From: Paraspadella gotoi
Lineage: Eukaryota > Chaetognatha
Length of the DNA stretch: 64,000 nt
Assembly: GCA_051294375.1 (NCBI GenBank)
Contig: CM119270.1
Location: 6,875,279-6,939,278 of the forward strand
Reading direction: 5' to 3'
A program made the translations under genes and the position numbers. Positions 27,676 through 39,974 of this stretch are shown one piece after another (position 1 is the stretch's first letter; every line of letters starts with the position of its first letter). The notes beneath the pieces are model-generated. The model did no database searches and had not been told where the DNA came from. It saw only the letters and a list, made by a program, of their open reading frames with translations.

Positions 27676-28072
27676 CTCTCTTTCTCTTCTCTCTCTTTCT
27701 CTCCTTCTCCACTTAATCACAGAGAAAGTAGAAAAGTTTGGAAAAGAAAAAATTGTCAGAGTTCAACGAACGAGAACGATGGGAGAGAGAGAGAGGAGGA
27801 AGATTGTTATCGGCGACGGGGGCGAGAGGGGGAAAGGGAAGAAAAGAAAGGGAGGAAGGAAAGGGGGAAATAAAAAGGAAAGAGAGAGAAATGCAAGGGA
27901 TAAAGCGCCCTTCCACACGAGAGCCGTCTATGCTCGTCAGAAGAGAGAGAGGGATGGGGGGGATGAGTGAGGGAGGAGAGGAGAGAGGAGACAGAAGAGG
28001 ATGGAGGAGAGAGAGAGAGAGGAGAGAGAGGGGGAGATAAGGAGGAGAAGAAGAGGGAGAGAAGCTTGATTA
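24075..28072. repeat. Second copy of the noisy block
   Basis: Positions 24075-25699 match 4010-5634, and 26013-28072 match 5905-7964, almost base for base, including the irregularities that distinguish both from the clean copies at 2668-3984 and 22122-23679. The two noisy blocks therefore come from the same piece of sequence placed twice. After 28072 the text becomes regular again. No gene is present: the content is (GAT)n, (CT)n and (GA)n repeats plus non-coding spacer. Confidence 0.8.
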
Positions 28073-30880
<2,808 letters not shown>

Positions 30881-31012
30881 TCCACTTCTCTCGCGCCAAA
30901 CTCGACGAGCCTCTCCACGGCGTCGACGGCCGCCGCCTCCGCCGCCCAACCCGTCGCCGTCATCCCATGGCGCGTCGCGGCGTCGACTGGCGCGCCCCCT
31001 CGCGCCACGGCG
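30881..31012 (-). CDS. Candidate additional ankyrin-type exon
   Basis: The minus strand reads GAPVDAATRHGMTATGWAAE and continues AAAVDAVERLVEFGARE, which follows the ankyrin pattern (GA.VD......G.T...WA......V..LVE.GA). It lies downstream of, and on the same strand as, the seven-exon ankyrin gene. A possible acceptor (GCGCGAG, ending near 31003) would be in phase with the last confirmed exon, but the join would lack the two helices of one repeat, so an exon may be missing. No clear donor is visible; the frame runs into a GA repeat. Confidence 0.4.
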
Positions 31013-31346
31013 TTGGGATTTTTAGGGCGGGATCTATGACGATGGCGGCTGAATGGATGGATTTATTGATTTATTGATTTATTTCTTTATTTCTTTATTT
31101 ATTTTATTTATTTCTTTATTTCTTTATTCTTTATTTATTTATTTATTATTATTTATTTATTTATTTTTATATTTATTTATTTATTTATATATAATTTTAT
31201 TTATATTTATTTATTATTTATTTATTATATTTTAACTATTTATTTATTTATTTATTTATTTTTATTTTTTTTTTTTTATTTATTTATTTATCTTATGTAT
31301 CTATTTATTTACTTCATTTATTTATTATTTATTTATTTATTTATTT

Positions 31347-31398
<52 letters not shown>

Positions 31399-31570
31399 TT
31401 AATATAATATAATCCAATTTTGCTCATTGATTCATTGATTGATTTATCGATTGACTGAATAGTCAAAATTCTGAGAAACGTAAATCACCTTACAAAACCG
31501 CCGAGTTTTATCTCCACAACGAAAACTAACAAACTCACTTACCCACGAGGAAACTCCCAAAAAAACTCAC
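31013..31570. repeat. (TTTA)n-rich intron or spacer
   Basis: Dominated by ATTT/TTTA tetranucleotide repeats from about 31060 to 31400. Nothing coding is visible. It probably lies within or just after the ankyrin gene. Confidence 0.7.
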
Positions 31571-33119
31571 CCAGATGCAGCGGCGTGAATCGTTTCTCCG
31601 TGAGTCTGAAATCGACGCTCGCCCCAAAGTCGAGAAGGGCGAAGATTATCGCTTCCATGTCGACGAGATTTGCAAGGTTGAGAGCCAACCCTAAAAAGCA
31701 CGGCGATGAGAAAATTGAAGCAAGGAAGAGACGGATTGGGAAATATACTCAAATTGAAAAAAACTATAAAGACCGACAGACAGACGGGCAGAAAGATGGA
31801 GAGACAGACAGAAAGATAGGAAGACGGAGATACTAGCAAGAAAGTCAGGCGCACTGACAAATAGACTGGGAGAGATACAGAAAGACAGACTAACATACAG
31901 GCAAACAGACCAAGAAACAGCCAGGCAAACAGGCAGACAGACAGACAGACCGGCACGAAAAGAGACAAATACATGGACCGACTAAAACGTATCTCTCACC
32001 CAAAGGCGTCCATCCGCTCTTCGTAATGGGATCCACATCGCATCCCGACTTAAGAAGAAAAGCAACGATGTCGAAGTTGCTGCTTTCGACGGCTTTGTAG
32101 AGGGCGGTCTCGTCCTAGTGGAGCGGAAATACGGACGGTGGGTCATAGGAGTAGGCCATTAATCTAAAGATATTACTTAGTGGGTCGGACAAACGAAATG
32201 GGATCTCGACTGAGGTGAGCGGGATTACGTCTTCGAGTAGGTGGAGCGGATCGAAAAGTTGATCTTCCTGCAACTTCTACTTTACGTGGTTCGGCACAAT
32301 GCGTTGCGCACTACAATCGAATCTTTTCATGTCTTTTCTATGTATTTATATAATTAAAATCCTTTTTTCCATGCCTCACCTCCCCCCGCCCTTCACTAAC
32401 CTCGCAATTCCTCCCGTCGAGGTCGGCGCCAACTCGGACGAGCCACTCGACCATCTCCCGGTTCTTCTTCACGTAGATGGCGGAGATGAGCGGAGTGTTG
32501 AGATTGTGGGGATTGTGGAGGTTTGGGTCAGCTCCTTTGGAGGAAGAGGGGGGGGGGAATGGACGGAGGTCGTGGAGAGTTAATGGTTTTTGTTTGTTTG
32601 TTTGTTTGTTTTTTTTAATTCTCTTGTCAACTGTTTCCGCTCATAAAAAATAAAACTCAGAAAAAAAATAAAGAAAAGAAAAGAAAAGAAAAGAAAAGAA
32701 AAGAAAAGAAAAGAAAAGAAAAGAAAAGAAAAGGAAAAAAAGAAAAGAAAAGAAAAGAAATTAAGAAATAAAAAAAAACCGAGCGAACGAACTAAACAAA
32801 CAAACAAAAAAATCAACTAACGAACGGATCGAACCAACCAACGAACAAATTGTCTAATCTAACCAACCACAGAACAAACAAATTAACGAACGAACGAACA
32901 AAAGAACGAACCAACGAACGAAACCCTCGCATATTCCTCCATGATTTTTCACTCTTCAATGAATAACTAATGAATCGCGACGTAAACTTTAAAATATTCA
33001 CGACGTTTTTTTCTTTCTTTCTTTTTTTTTTCCCTCAGCGAAATAATGCGAAAGAGATTTTGATGGATGGATTAAAATGTTGAAGCTAAAAAATAAAAAA
33101 AAAATATTAAATAGTACGA

Positions 33120-33152
<33 letters not shown>

Positions 33153-35603
33153 ACGAGAATATTCATGAAAGAAATCAAATATGGACTTTAGTTTTTACGG
33201 TTGAAAAGATATCGAAGAAAATGTGGTTATTTTAATCCGTTCTGAAGTTAATTGTTTGACGACAATTTTCGTTTCATTTTTGTACGACGGAAAATGGGAA
33301 TTCGAATATCTGAACTTCATTTATTTAATTACATTTATTTATTTTCATTTATTTATATTTATTTATTCATATTTATTTATATTTATTTATATTTATTTAT
33401 ATTTATTTATATTTATATTTATTTATATTTATTTATATTTATTTATATTTGTTTATATTTATATTTATTTATTCATATTTATTTATATTTATTCATATTT
33501 ATTCATATTTATTTGCTATCGTTTCTTAATTACTTTTATTCACAAAGTCGCTCAGTCACCTGCTTCGGCCAACATCCGGGCGATCTCGAAATGTCCCGCC
33601 CGCAGCGCGAACGTCAGCGGCGTCTCTCCGTCTTTGTCGACGGCGTCGACGTTGGCGCCCGCGTCGAGAAGAATTCGCACGTCCGCCACCTGGTGGGGAG
33701 AGAAGGAAGTTTGATTTGTGCTTTTTGTCCTTTGTTTTTGTGCCTTTTTGTTTCGTCCTTACTTTTGTTGCCCATTTTCTTTTTTTAATTAATCTTAATT
33801 CATTTTTATTTAGTACCTACTTTTCTATTCGTTTCTTTCCTTTCTTCGTCTTTACCCTATTTATACATAAGTATGACGCCACCTACTTTTAAAAATCCTC
33901 TTCTCAACCTAAATCTCATTCCACTGATTTCTCCTTTCGCTCCACTATCGTTTTGCTCTCATTGCTCCTCTAAGCTCTAACTCACCTTCCACTTATAAAC
34001 GGCGTAGTGGAGCGGCGTCTGTCCTCCCGCGTCAAAAGCGACGGCGTCGACGGAGGCGCCTGTGGATGAAACCCGGTTCTCGCCTTAGTAATAGTATATA
34101 TTATTATCATTATTATATTATTATTATTATTTTATGATCAGTATACTTTCTTCGTTGATATATAATATTTTGGTATGTACCAATTTTATATATATATGCA
34201 TTCATAACCTAATTCATGACTTAAATCACCCGCCACCTCCAATCAAATCACTAATCATCCGCCACCTCCAATCAAATTTCTAATCACCAGCCACCTCCAA
34301 TCAAATCTCTAATCACCGCCATCGATTAACTAATCTCCAGCCACCTCCAATCAAATCACTAATCACCCGCCGCCACTAGCGCCCTCGTGATCTCGTGTTG
34401 GAATCCCGTGGTTCGAGTCGACAAGTGAAGCGGCGTCATTCCCGATCGAGAGGCGGCGTTCGCGTTGGCGCCTCTGAAGGAAGAAGAGGGAGGAAGGAGA
34501 AGAGAGGGAGGGAAGGCGGAAGTGGAGGAAGGAGGAAGTAGAGGAAGGAGGAGGAAGGGCGGAGGGAAGAATACAGGAAAATGGGAATACAGGGTGGAAA
34601 GGGAAAAGAAAGCAGTGAGAAGGGTGCAGAGGAGAAAGGGGACGGATAGGAGAAAAGGGAGGAGGAAAGTAGGGAAAGGAGGAAAGAGGGAAGGGAGGGA
34701 AAGAAGGATTAAAAATAGAAGAGATAGAAAAAAAAGTTTAAAAAAAACGTAAGAGAAGATTAAAAATGGTTTGAGTAGAGAAAAAGAAAATAAAATGGTT
34801 TTTCAGAATGAGGAGGCAATAGCAATTAGTCGTTGCGTCACTCCCGCAAAGGAATCATTTAGCTTAACCTGGTAGTATTTAAATATTAAATTTCTCAAGA
34901 CGATTATTCATACGACTTAATAAAAATTAGACAATTAAATCGGAAGGAGAAAAAAAAAGGATTAGTTTTTAAAGGCAATTGTGAGAGAGAAAAATAATCC
35001 CTCGCGTGCGTCTTTTGTTCAATGATGCAAATTTAATCTAATTCGATTCCATTTAATTTCTCATTTTTTTTTTCCTTCCGCGCTACATTTACATTCGGCT
35101 AAACAGGTAAGTAATATTATTTCTCGGTCGAGGAGGTTGAAATGGAAAGCTGGAAGAGGTTTAATTTTTATTATTCTATTAGGGGTAAAATGACAAAATT
35201 ATGACGTAATAAGACACAATAATAACGCAATAAATAATCTGGTGATTGTACAATAACAATATATCGACAGACAAAAAGTACAAATGACGACGGAAACATG
35301 ACAACAAATACGCGCAAACTTAACAATGTTACTTTTTCCTCTCAGTAATGTATAACTTTCTTCATATCAAAAAACATCTACCCAATCAAACTCACTCCAA
35401 CTCATCCCATCCCACCTCACCCTCACCCTCACCTGCGAATAAGCTCGTCCACCATGCCCACCACCCCCGCTCGCGCCGCGTAGTGCAGCGGCGTCTGCTG
35501 AGTCTTGTCTCCGACGTCGACGTCGGCGTCGTGGTGGAGGAGAGTGCTGAAGATGGAGGTGTGGCCGCCTTGGACGGCCTCGTGGAGGGGGTATGTCCCG
35601 TAC
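31571..35603 (-). CDS. Ankyrin-repeat protein, seven exons (partial)
   Basis: Seven minus-strand exons join with matching phases: 35603-35433, 34473-34367, 34059-33986, 33689-33560, 32534-32401, 32114-32000 and 31690-31571. Each is bounded by AG/GT sites (for example CGCAG|GTGAGG, TGGAAG|GTGAGT, CATCTGG|GTGAGT). The joined 283 codons give about eight ankyrin repeats and the start of a ninth, with the usual TPLHYAARAG, LLDAGANVDAVDKDG and MLAEAGADPNLHN patterns. Ankyrin repeats form a protein-binding solenoid; no enzyme domain is visible, so the partner is unknown. The first coding exon is missing: the exon at 35603 starts with one base of a split codon. The 3' end is also uncertain; a further ankyrin-like exon may lie near 30.9-31.0 kb. 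Introns hold (ATTT)n, (AAAAG)n and (GAC)n repeats. A noisy copy lies at 11.4-15.6 kb. Confidence 0.85.
32660..32765. repeat. (AAAAG)n microsatellite in an ankyrin-gene intron
   Basis: A regular AAAAG pentamer array. In the noisy copy (about 12510-12620) the same array is irregular, which is one of the clearest marks of sequence error there. Confidence 0.8.
33310..33515. repeat. (ATTT/ATATTT)n repeat in an ankyrin-gene intron
   Basis: Runs of TATTTATTTA lie between the exons at 33560-33689 and 32401-32534. The Tyr/Ile/Phe-rich open frames over this interval are translations of the repeat. Confidence 0.8.
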
Positions 35604-35834
35604 CTGGAGAGGGGAGGGGAGTTGGAGAGAGAAAAGAATGAATGAATGAATGAATGAATGAATGAATGAATGAATGAATGAATGAATGAATGAATGAATG
35701 AATGAATGAATGAATGAATGAATGAATAAAAAAATTAGTTTTACCATTTCGGAATAATAAAGAATAAATATTACAAACTCGAGAAATTTATTTGAGTGTG
35801 GCAACTGATCAAGTCACCGACGAAACGAACACGC

Positions 35835-35890
<56 letters not shown>

Positions 35891-36200
35891 CGTTTTTATA
35901 TTTATTCGTACGGCCAAGTGGTCAATTCTTATTTTGTTAATGACTGTAGACTTAGCTTCTTCTGTTCCCGTTTTCTTCTGTTTTAACTCTGTTTTGTCTC
36001 CGTTTCTTACACTCGAATAAAATTCACTCTTGCTCTGAACTTCGTCTCGATCGTTGCCTCATGAGTACATTTCATGTTGCGAAACGATTTGTCGAATTCG
36101 GTTAATTTAAAAATATTTTGCTCAGAAGGGTAATCGTAAAAAGAGCCGCTCTACTCACTTTTCTTTCTTCATCGAGAAAAACAAAAGCAAAACAAACAAA
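35604..36200. repeat. Spacer with (GAAT)n and (CT)n arrays
   Basis: A pure GAAT tetramer array runs from about 35636 to 35728 and a CT array from about 35838 to 35887. The spacer separates the divergently oriented ankyrin gene (minus) and the unknown plus-strand gene, so the ankyrin first exon and both promoters may be here, but I cannot place them. Confidence 0.6.
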
Positions 36201-36305
36201 ATCCAAACAACAACGACAACAATTCGAAAAACTAAAGTAAAATTCAAGCCCCGCTGCTTATTACGCCGTCAAGATCAGCAGCAGTATCCGCTGCAGCAAT
36301 CACGC

Positions 36306-37539
36306 ATGGCGCAATCCCTCGTTCGACCGGAAATAGTCCGGCAATCAACTCCCTCTTTCCCCTCCGTCAAACCGCCGGATGTTTCCTCCGTTTCCGGCGA
36401 ATCCCTGCGTCTCGCGGGTCTTCTCGGCGCCAGAAAAACTCGGTCGCATTCCGTCGAAAAACTCGCCTCCACCAAAACTCCGCCATTGTCGGTTTCGAAG
36501 GAAAACTTGAGTGTGAGGGAATCTAAGTTAAAGATTCACATCGAAAGGTTAAATTGCGGGTATATGGGGGGAAAGGGGAGCAAAGGGTGGAAAGGCGGGC
36601 ATAGGGCCTAAAGGAGGGAGGAAAAGGGAAAGGCGGGCAGAGGGAGGAAAGGCGGGCATAGGGCCAAAAGACGAAAAGAAAGGGGAGAGGCGGGCAAAGG
36701 GTGCAAAAGCGGGCATAGGGCCAAAAGACGGAAAGAAAGGGAAAGGCGGGCAAGGGTGCAAAGCGGGCATAGGGACAAAAGACGGGAAGAGAGGGGAAAG
36801 GCGGGCAAAGGGTGCAAAAGCGGGCTTAGGGCCAAAAGACGGGAAGATAAGGGAAAGTCGGGAGTAGAGAAGAAAAGTGGGCATAGGCTCGGATACCCTG
36901 GACATTAGCGAGGGGCGTCTAATTTCTAAATGATACAAACACAATTTCTTTCGATCAACCAGTCACAAATTACAAAACCTGTGTTCTCTCTTTCCCTTTA
37001 AATCAAGGTTGTCTCCTTCTACCCTTGGCCTTCCCAATTACCATTCCAACGTTCTCGCCACCGACTACGCTCCCGTCGAATTCCAGCCGCTCCAATTCTT
37101 CGAACAACGCGGATTTTTACGGGGATTTCGACCCAGTCGCAATTCCTTCGAAATCCCGCCGGAGGCATCTCGGGCTTCGCGCTCGAAGAGGCTCGGGGCG
37201 AGCGGAGGATCCCAGATGTTGAACGCGGCTCGATTGCCCAAGGGGTCGGGGCAGACGAATCGAAGTCTGACGTCGGCGTCGTCGCGAGTCACGCATCGAC
37301 GATCGACGAAATATGACAACGATTTTTTCGAATATCATGACAGCGAGGAAGAGGAAGAAGAAGAAGAAGAAGAAGAAGAAAAAGACGAAGGCGTCAACGA
37401 TAACAAAAGCGTGGCCAATCTCAATCGACTCTTTTTGCCGTTGATGGAAAAGGATTCGGAATCTTATCTCGACACCCTCATCGCAAAATTGCAGAGAGAC
37501 AACGCGACAAAGTTGGGAGAATTTAAAACTATCGTATAA
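36306..37539 (+). CDS. Unknown protein, two exons, Ser/Arg-rich with acidic run
   Basis: Exon 1 (36306-36559, donor GCGG|GTATAT) and exon 2 (37008-37539, acceptor ATCAAG, stop TAA) join in phase to 261 codons. Exon 1 is Ser/Thr/Pro-rich (for example RKTRSHSVEKLASTKTP) and looks intrinsically disordered. Exon 2 has a basic Ser/Arg-rich stretch (EASRASRSKRLGASGG), a run of twelve Glu after FFEYHDS, and a C-terminal part likely to be helical (NRLFLPLMEKDSESYLDTL). I do not recognise a family. The frame stays open upstream of the ATG at 36306 (reading QQQYPLQQSR), so the start may lie in an earlier exon. The Glu run comes from a GAA/GAG repeat. The minus-strand frames over exon 2 are shadows; the phase-matched splice supports the plus strand. 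A noisy copy lies at 16.3-17.5 kb. Confidence 0.6.
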
Positions 37540-37592
37540 TATTGTAAACATTATATCTTTAAACTTTCATTCGTACCCTTGGTCCGTCCAGA

Positions 37593-37820
37593 CAAGTCAT
37601 TTCCCGCCTTGTCATCCTGGCGACGATTCGCGAGATTCAGCCTTTGGACGTAATGGACTTTAGCAAGCAAGTGCTGGCCGGGATCAAGCTTCATTGGCAA
37701 GCTCAACAGAGGCCATTCGACCCTTTGACGGGGACTTGTCTCGTTTATCCTCAACTCGTACTTTTTGTGGTCGAATCCACTCCTTCCATCGTTGTCGCTT
37801 ATTACGAAGCGATTAAGGTT
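37593..37820 (+). CDS. Candidate exon, unknown protein
   Basis: The frame is open on the plus strand from CCAG (ends 37592) to ATTAAG|GTTACA. It reads RQVISRLVILATIREIQPLD, then DFSKQVLAGIKLHW, and later LVYPQLVLFVVES. It joins in phase 0 to the open frame at 38286. The minus strand is also open across the same interval, so strand assignment is uncertain. No family recognised. Confidence 0.35.
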
Positions 37821-38187
37821 ACATCTCTCTCTCTCACACACTAGACGCCGCAGGGCAAATACCATTATCTGACTATGTTAAAAACTTTGCTGTACATAGA
37901 CTAAAAAGTATTATCCATGGAAATCATCTTTTTGATGATGCTATCAATCATATTGATTCTAAAACTATTTATACAAACATTTCGCCAATAGAAACACTGT
38001 TGGGATGGCATTACTTGCAAAGGGAAAAAATTTTAAATAAATTGTAAATTGTAAATTGGAAAGATTTCATGAAGAATGCCTGAATTCTTAGACTTAAATG
38101 TAAAGAAGTAGCTTTTTATGACCTATTGTTTTATTTTGAGCCTAAAGCCCCATTGAATAAATTCAACTTCAAATTCAAAATTCAAAA

Positions 38188-38230
<43 letters not shown>

Positions 38231-38285
38231 TGTTGTCATTATTATCGGAGATTTATCCGATTCAGCATCCCTTTTTCTCAACCAG

Positions 38286-38792
38286 GCAATGTCGACGATG
38301 AGAATCTCCGAAATTAAAAATTACCGCCCGGCCGGAAGAGAGGGCGCTCTGCCCGGCACGGCAAGGGACACGACCGCCGCCGGAGCTTCACTCGGCACGA
38401 TGGGGACCGGGACGATTCGCGGAACGAACGCGACGGGAAAAGTCAGAAGCACGACCGCCACTCGCAGCATCACTACGGGGATTATGAAGCGGGACATGCT
38501 CGGTCCACCGATAAGGATGGAACGCGACACGACGACGACGACGGCGACGTTGGCTACCGGAGCGACGCATGAGCCCGGCGTGACTTGGACGAAGGGCTCC
38601 GTCACTTCCTTCGATCCTCATCCGGTCGAGGCGATCCGCCTGGTCCATCTCTGCAACAACAGCAAGGGGCGCTGCTTTCCCGGTTGGGGATCGCGACAGT
38701 TGAGCGTGCCTCCCGCGGCGCCGAAGAATGTGGAGATCGAGAAGGCGACTTGGGCTCTCGTCGAGGGCGTCGTGGGGTGGGTACAGGAATGA
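38286..38792 (+). CDS. Candidate exon, Thr/Gly/Arg-rich unknown protein
   Basis: Follows a good acceptor (TTTTTCTCAACCAG, ends 38285). The frame beginning AMSTMRISEIKNYRP is open for 167 codons. The first part is Thr/Gly/Ala/Arg-rich; the last part (SFDPHPVEAIRLVHLCNNSK, then GRCFPGWGSRQLS) looks like a folded segment. A TGG|GTACAG site near 38780 could be a donor. A second plus-strand frame rich in Asp/His/Arg is open for part of the interval, so the frame choice is uncertain. A noisy copy lies near 18.3-18.8 kb. Confidence 0.35.
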   Translation, partial: AMSTMRISEIKNYRPAGREGALPGTARDTTAAGASLGTMGTGTIRGTNATGKVRSTTATRSITTGIMKRDMLGPPIRMERDTTTTTATLATGATHEPGVTWTKGSVTSFDPHPVEAIRLVHLCNNSKGRCFPGWGSRQLSVPPAAPKNVEIEKATWALVEGVVGWVQE

Positions 38793-39061
38793 CCACGGAT
38801 TTAAAACGTTTGAAAAAAAAAATGGCCTTATTTATATTTAAAGTATAAACCATTTTTTTTCTTTTAGATTCTTTTCCTATTTTGTTTTTGTATTCGTCTC
38901 ATTATCTCCTAATTTGGTTATTGTATGGTATTTTGTATTTTGTATCTTTTTTTTTACCTTTATTTATCTTCGATTTTCACGACTCGCGAGTGGTCAGTTT
39001 CTCATCCATCCTTTCTCTTGATTGGCTTATTTTCCCGCTCCTTCCCCGCCTCCTTAAAAAA

Positions 39062-39262
39062 AGGTTCGGCAATCACTTGACGACGGAATCGATGCGCGCC
39101 GCCGGCGCCGACGTCCCCGCACCCGAGAAGCGACGCATCCTCCACGAGATGATGGACGTCAAATCGATCTCCAAACATATCCCCGGATACGAGATGCTGC
39201 TGGGTATCGCGATGGCGCCGGGGGCGCCGCGAAGGTTGGAAATAATCAGAAGAATTTTGTGA
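39062..39262 (+). CDS. Candidate terminal exon, unknown protein
   Basis: The plus-strand frame after an AAAAAAAG acceptor reads FGNHLTTESMRAAGADVPAP and then EKRRILHEMMDVKSISKHIP, ending RRIL and TGA. Codon use resembles that of the confirmed genes. Its phase does not match the candidate donor at about 38780, so the connection is unproven. The minus strand is also open here. Confidence 0.3.
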   Translation, partial: RFGNHLTTESMRAAGADVPAPEKRRILHEMMDVKSISKHIPGYEMLLGIAMAPGAPRRLEIIRRIL

Positions 39263-39676
39263 TAATGTAGATAAGGCAGATAAAAGGACAAATGTCAAAT
39301 CCATTGGCGATATAAAATAACCGTTATCCACCGTCTTCCTTATGCCTTGCCTTGCCTTGCTGTGGTCGTTACTCCGAATGTACCGTTTTCTGCCATTGGT
39401 CATTAGTCAATGAAACCTACCTAGTATGGGGTAAGGGCCAAGTATTCTCTCGACATACCGGTACAGCTGCTACAACTTAAACAAAAGGCACGCGAGAAAT
39501 ATGTTTGTGTCAGAACCGGTTTCAATTTGAAAATAAAAAAAACCGGTTGATGTTGATTTCAGATTTCTTTGGTTAAGAGAAAGGTCATCCCAGCATACAT
39601 GCGTAATGCTTTGATTGTATTAGAGCTAATACATCGAGAAATACATTATAGTTAAAAATAAAATAAAATAAAATAA

Positions 39677-39749
<73 letters not shown>

Positions 39750-39974
39750 TACATTATAATTAAAACCGATATAAAATGGCGTAAAATGCATCAAATGTTT
39801 AAAGTGAATACATTTTCGGAATCGGCTGGAGCTCAGCCTTCTGAATTTGTACTCCATTTTGGCCTATTTTGAAGTTGAATTGAATTACCCTTTTTCTTAA
39901 CAAAATTCAAAACCAAAATCCATCTACAATGAAATAAACTATAACTTTGCCAAAAACAGAAAAATAAACTAAAT
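39263..39974. other. Upstream region of the acyltransferase with an (AAT)n array
   Basis: AT-rich non-coding sequence with an (AAAAT)n/(AAT)n array at about 39656-39747. The promoter of the acyltransferase should be here; no TATA box or initiator can be singled out with confidence. Confidence 0.5.

Noticed and set aside
35636-35728. CRISPR-like regular spacing
   Set aside because: It is a pure GAAT tetramer microsatellite with no spacers; other regular arrays are also simple repeats in eukaryotic DNA.
37065-37319. Minus-strand frame of 84 codons reading like a protein
   Set aside because: It overlaps the phase-matched plus-strand exon 2 of the unknown gene, which is longer and ends properly.
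37551-37865. Minus-strand 104-codon open frame opposite the candidate exon
   Set aside because: No matching splice sites seen; the plus frame has a donor and a phase-compatible partner at 38286. Kept only as an ambiguity.
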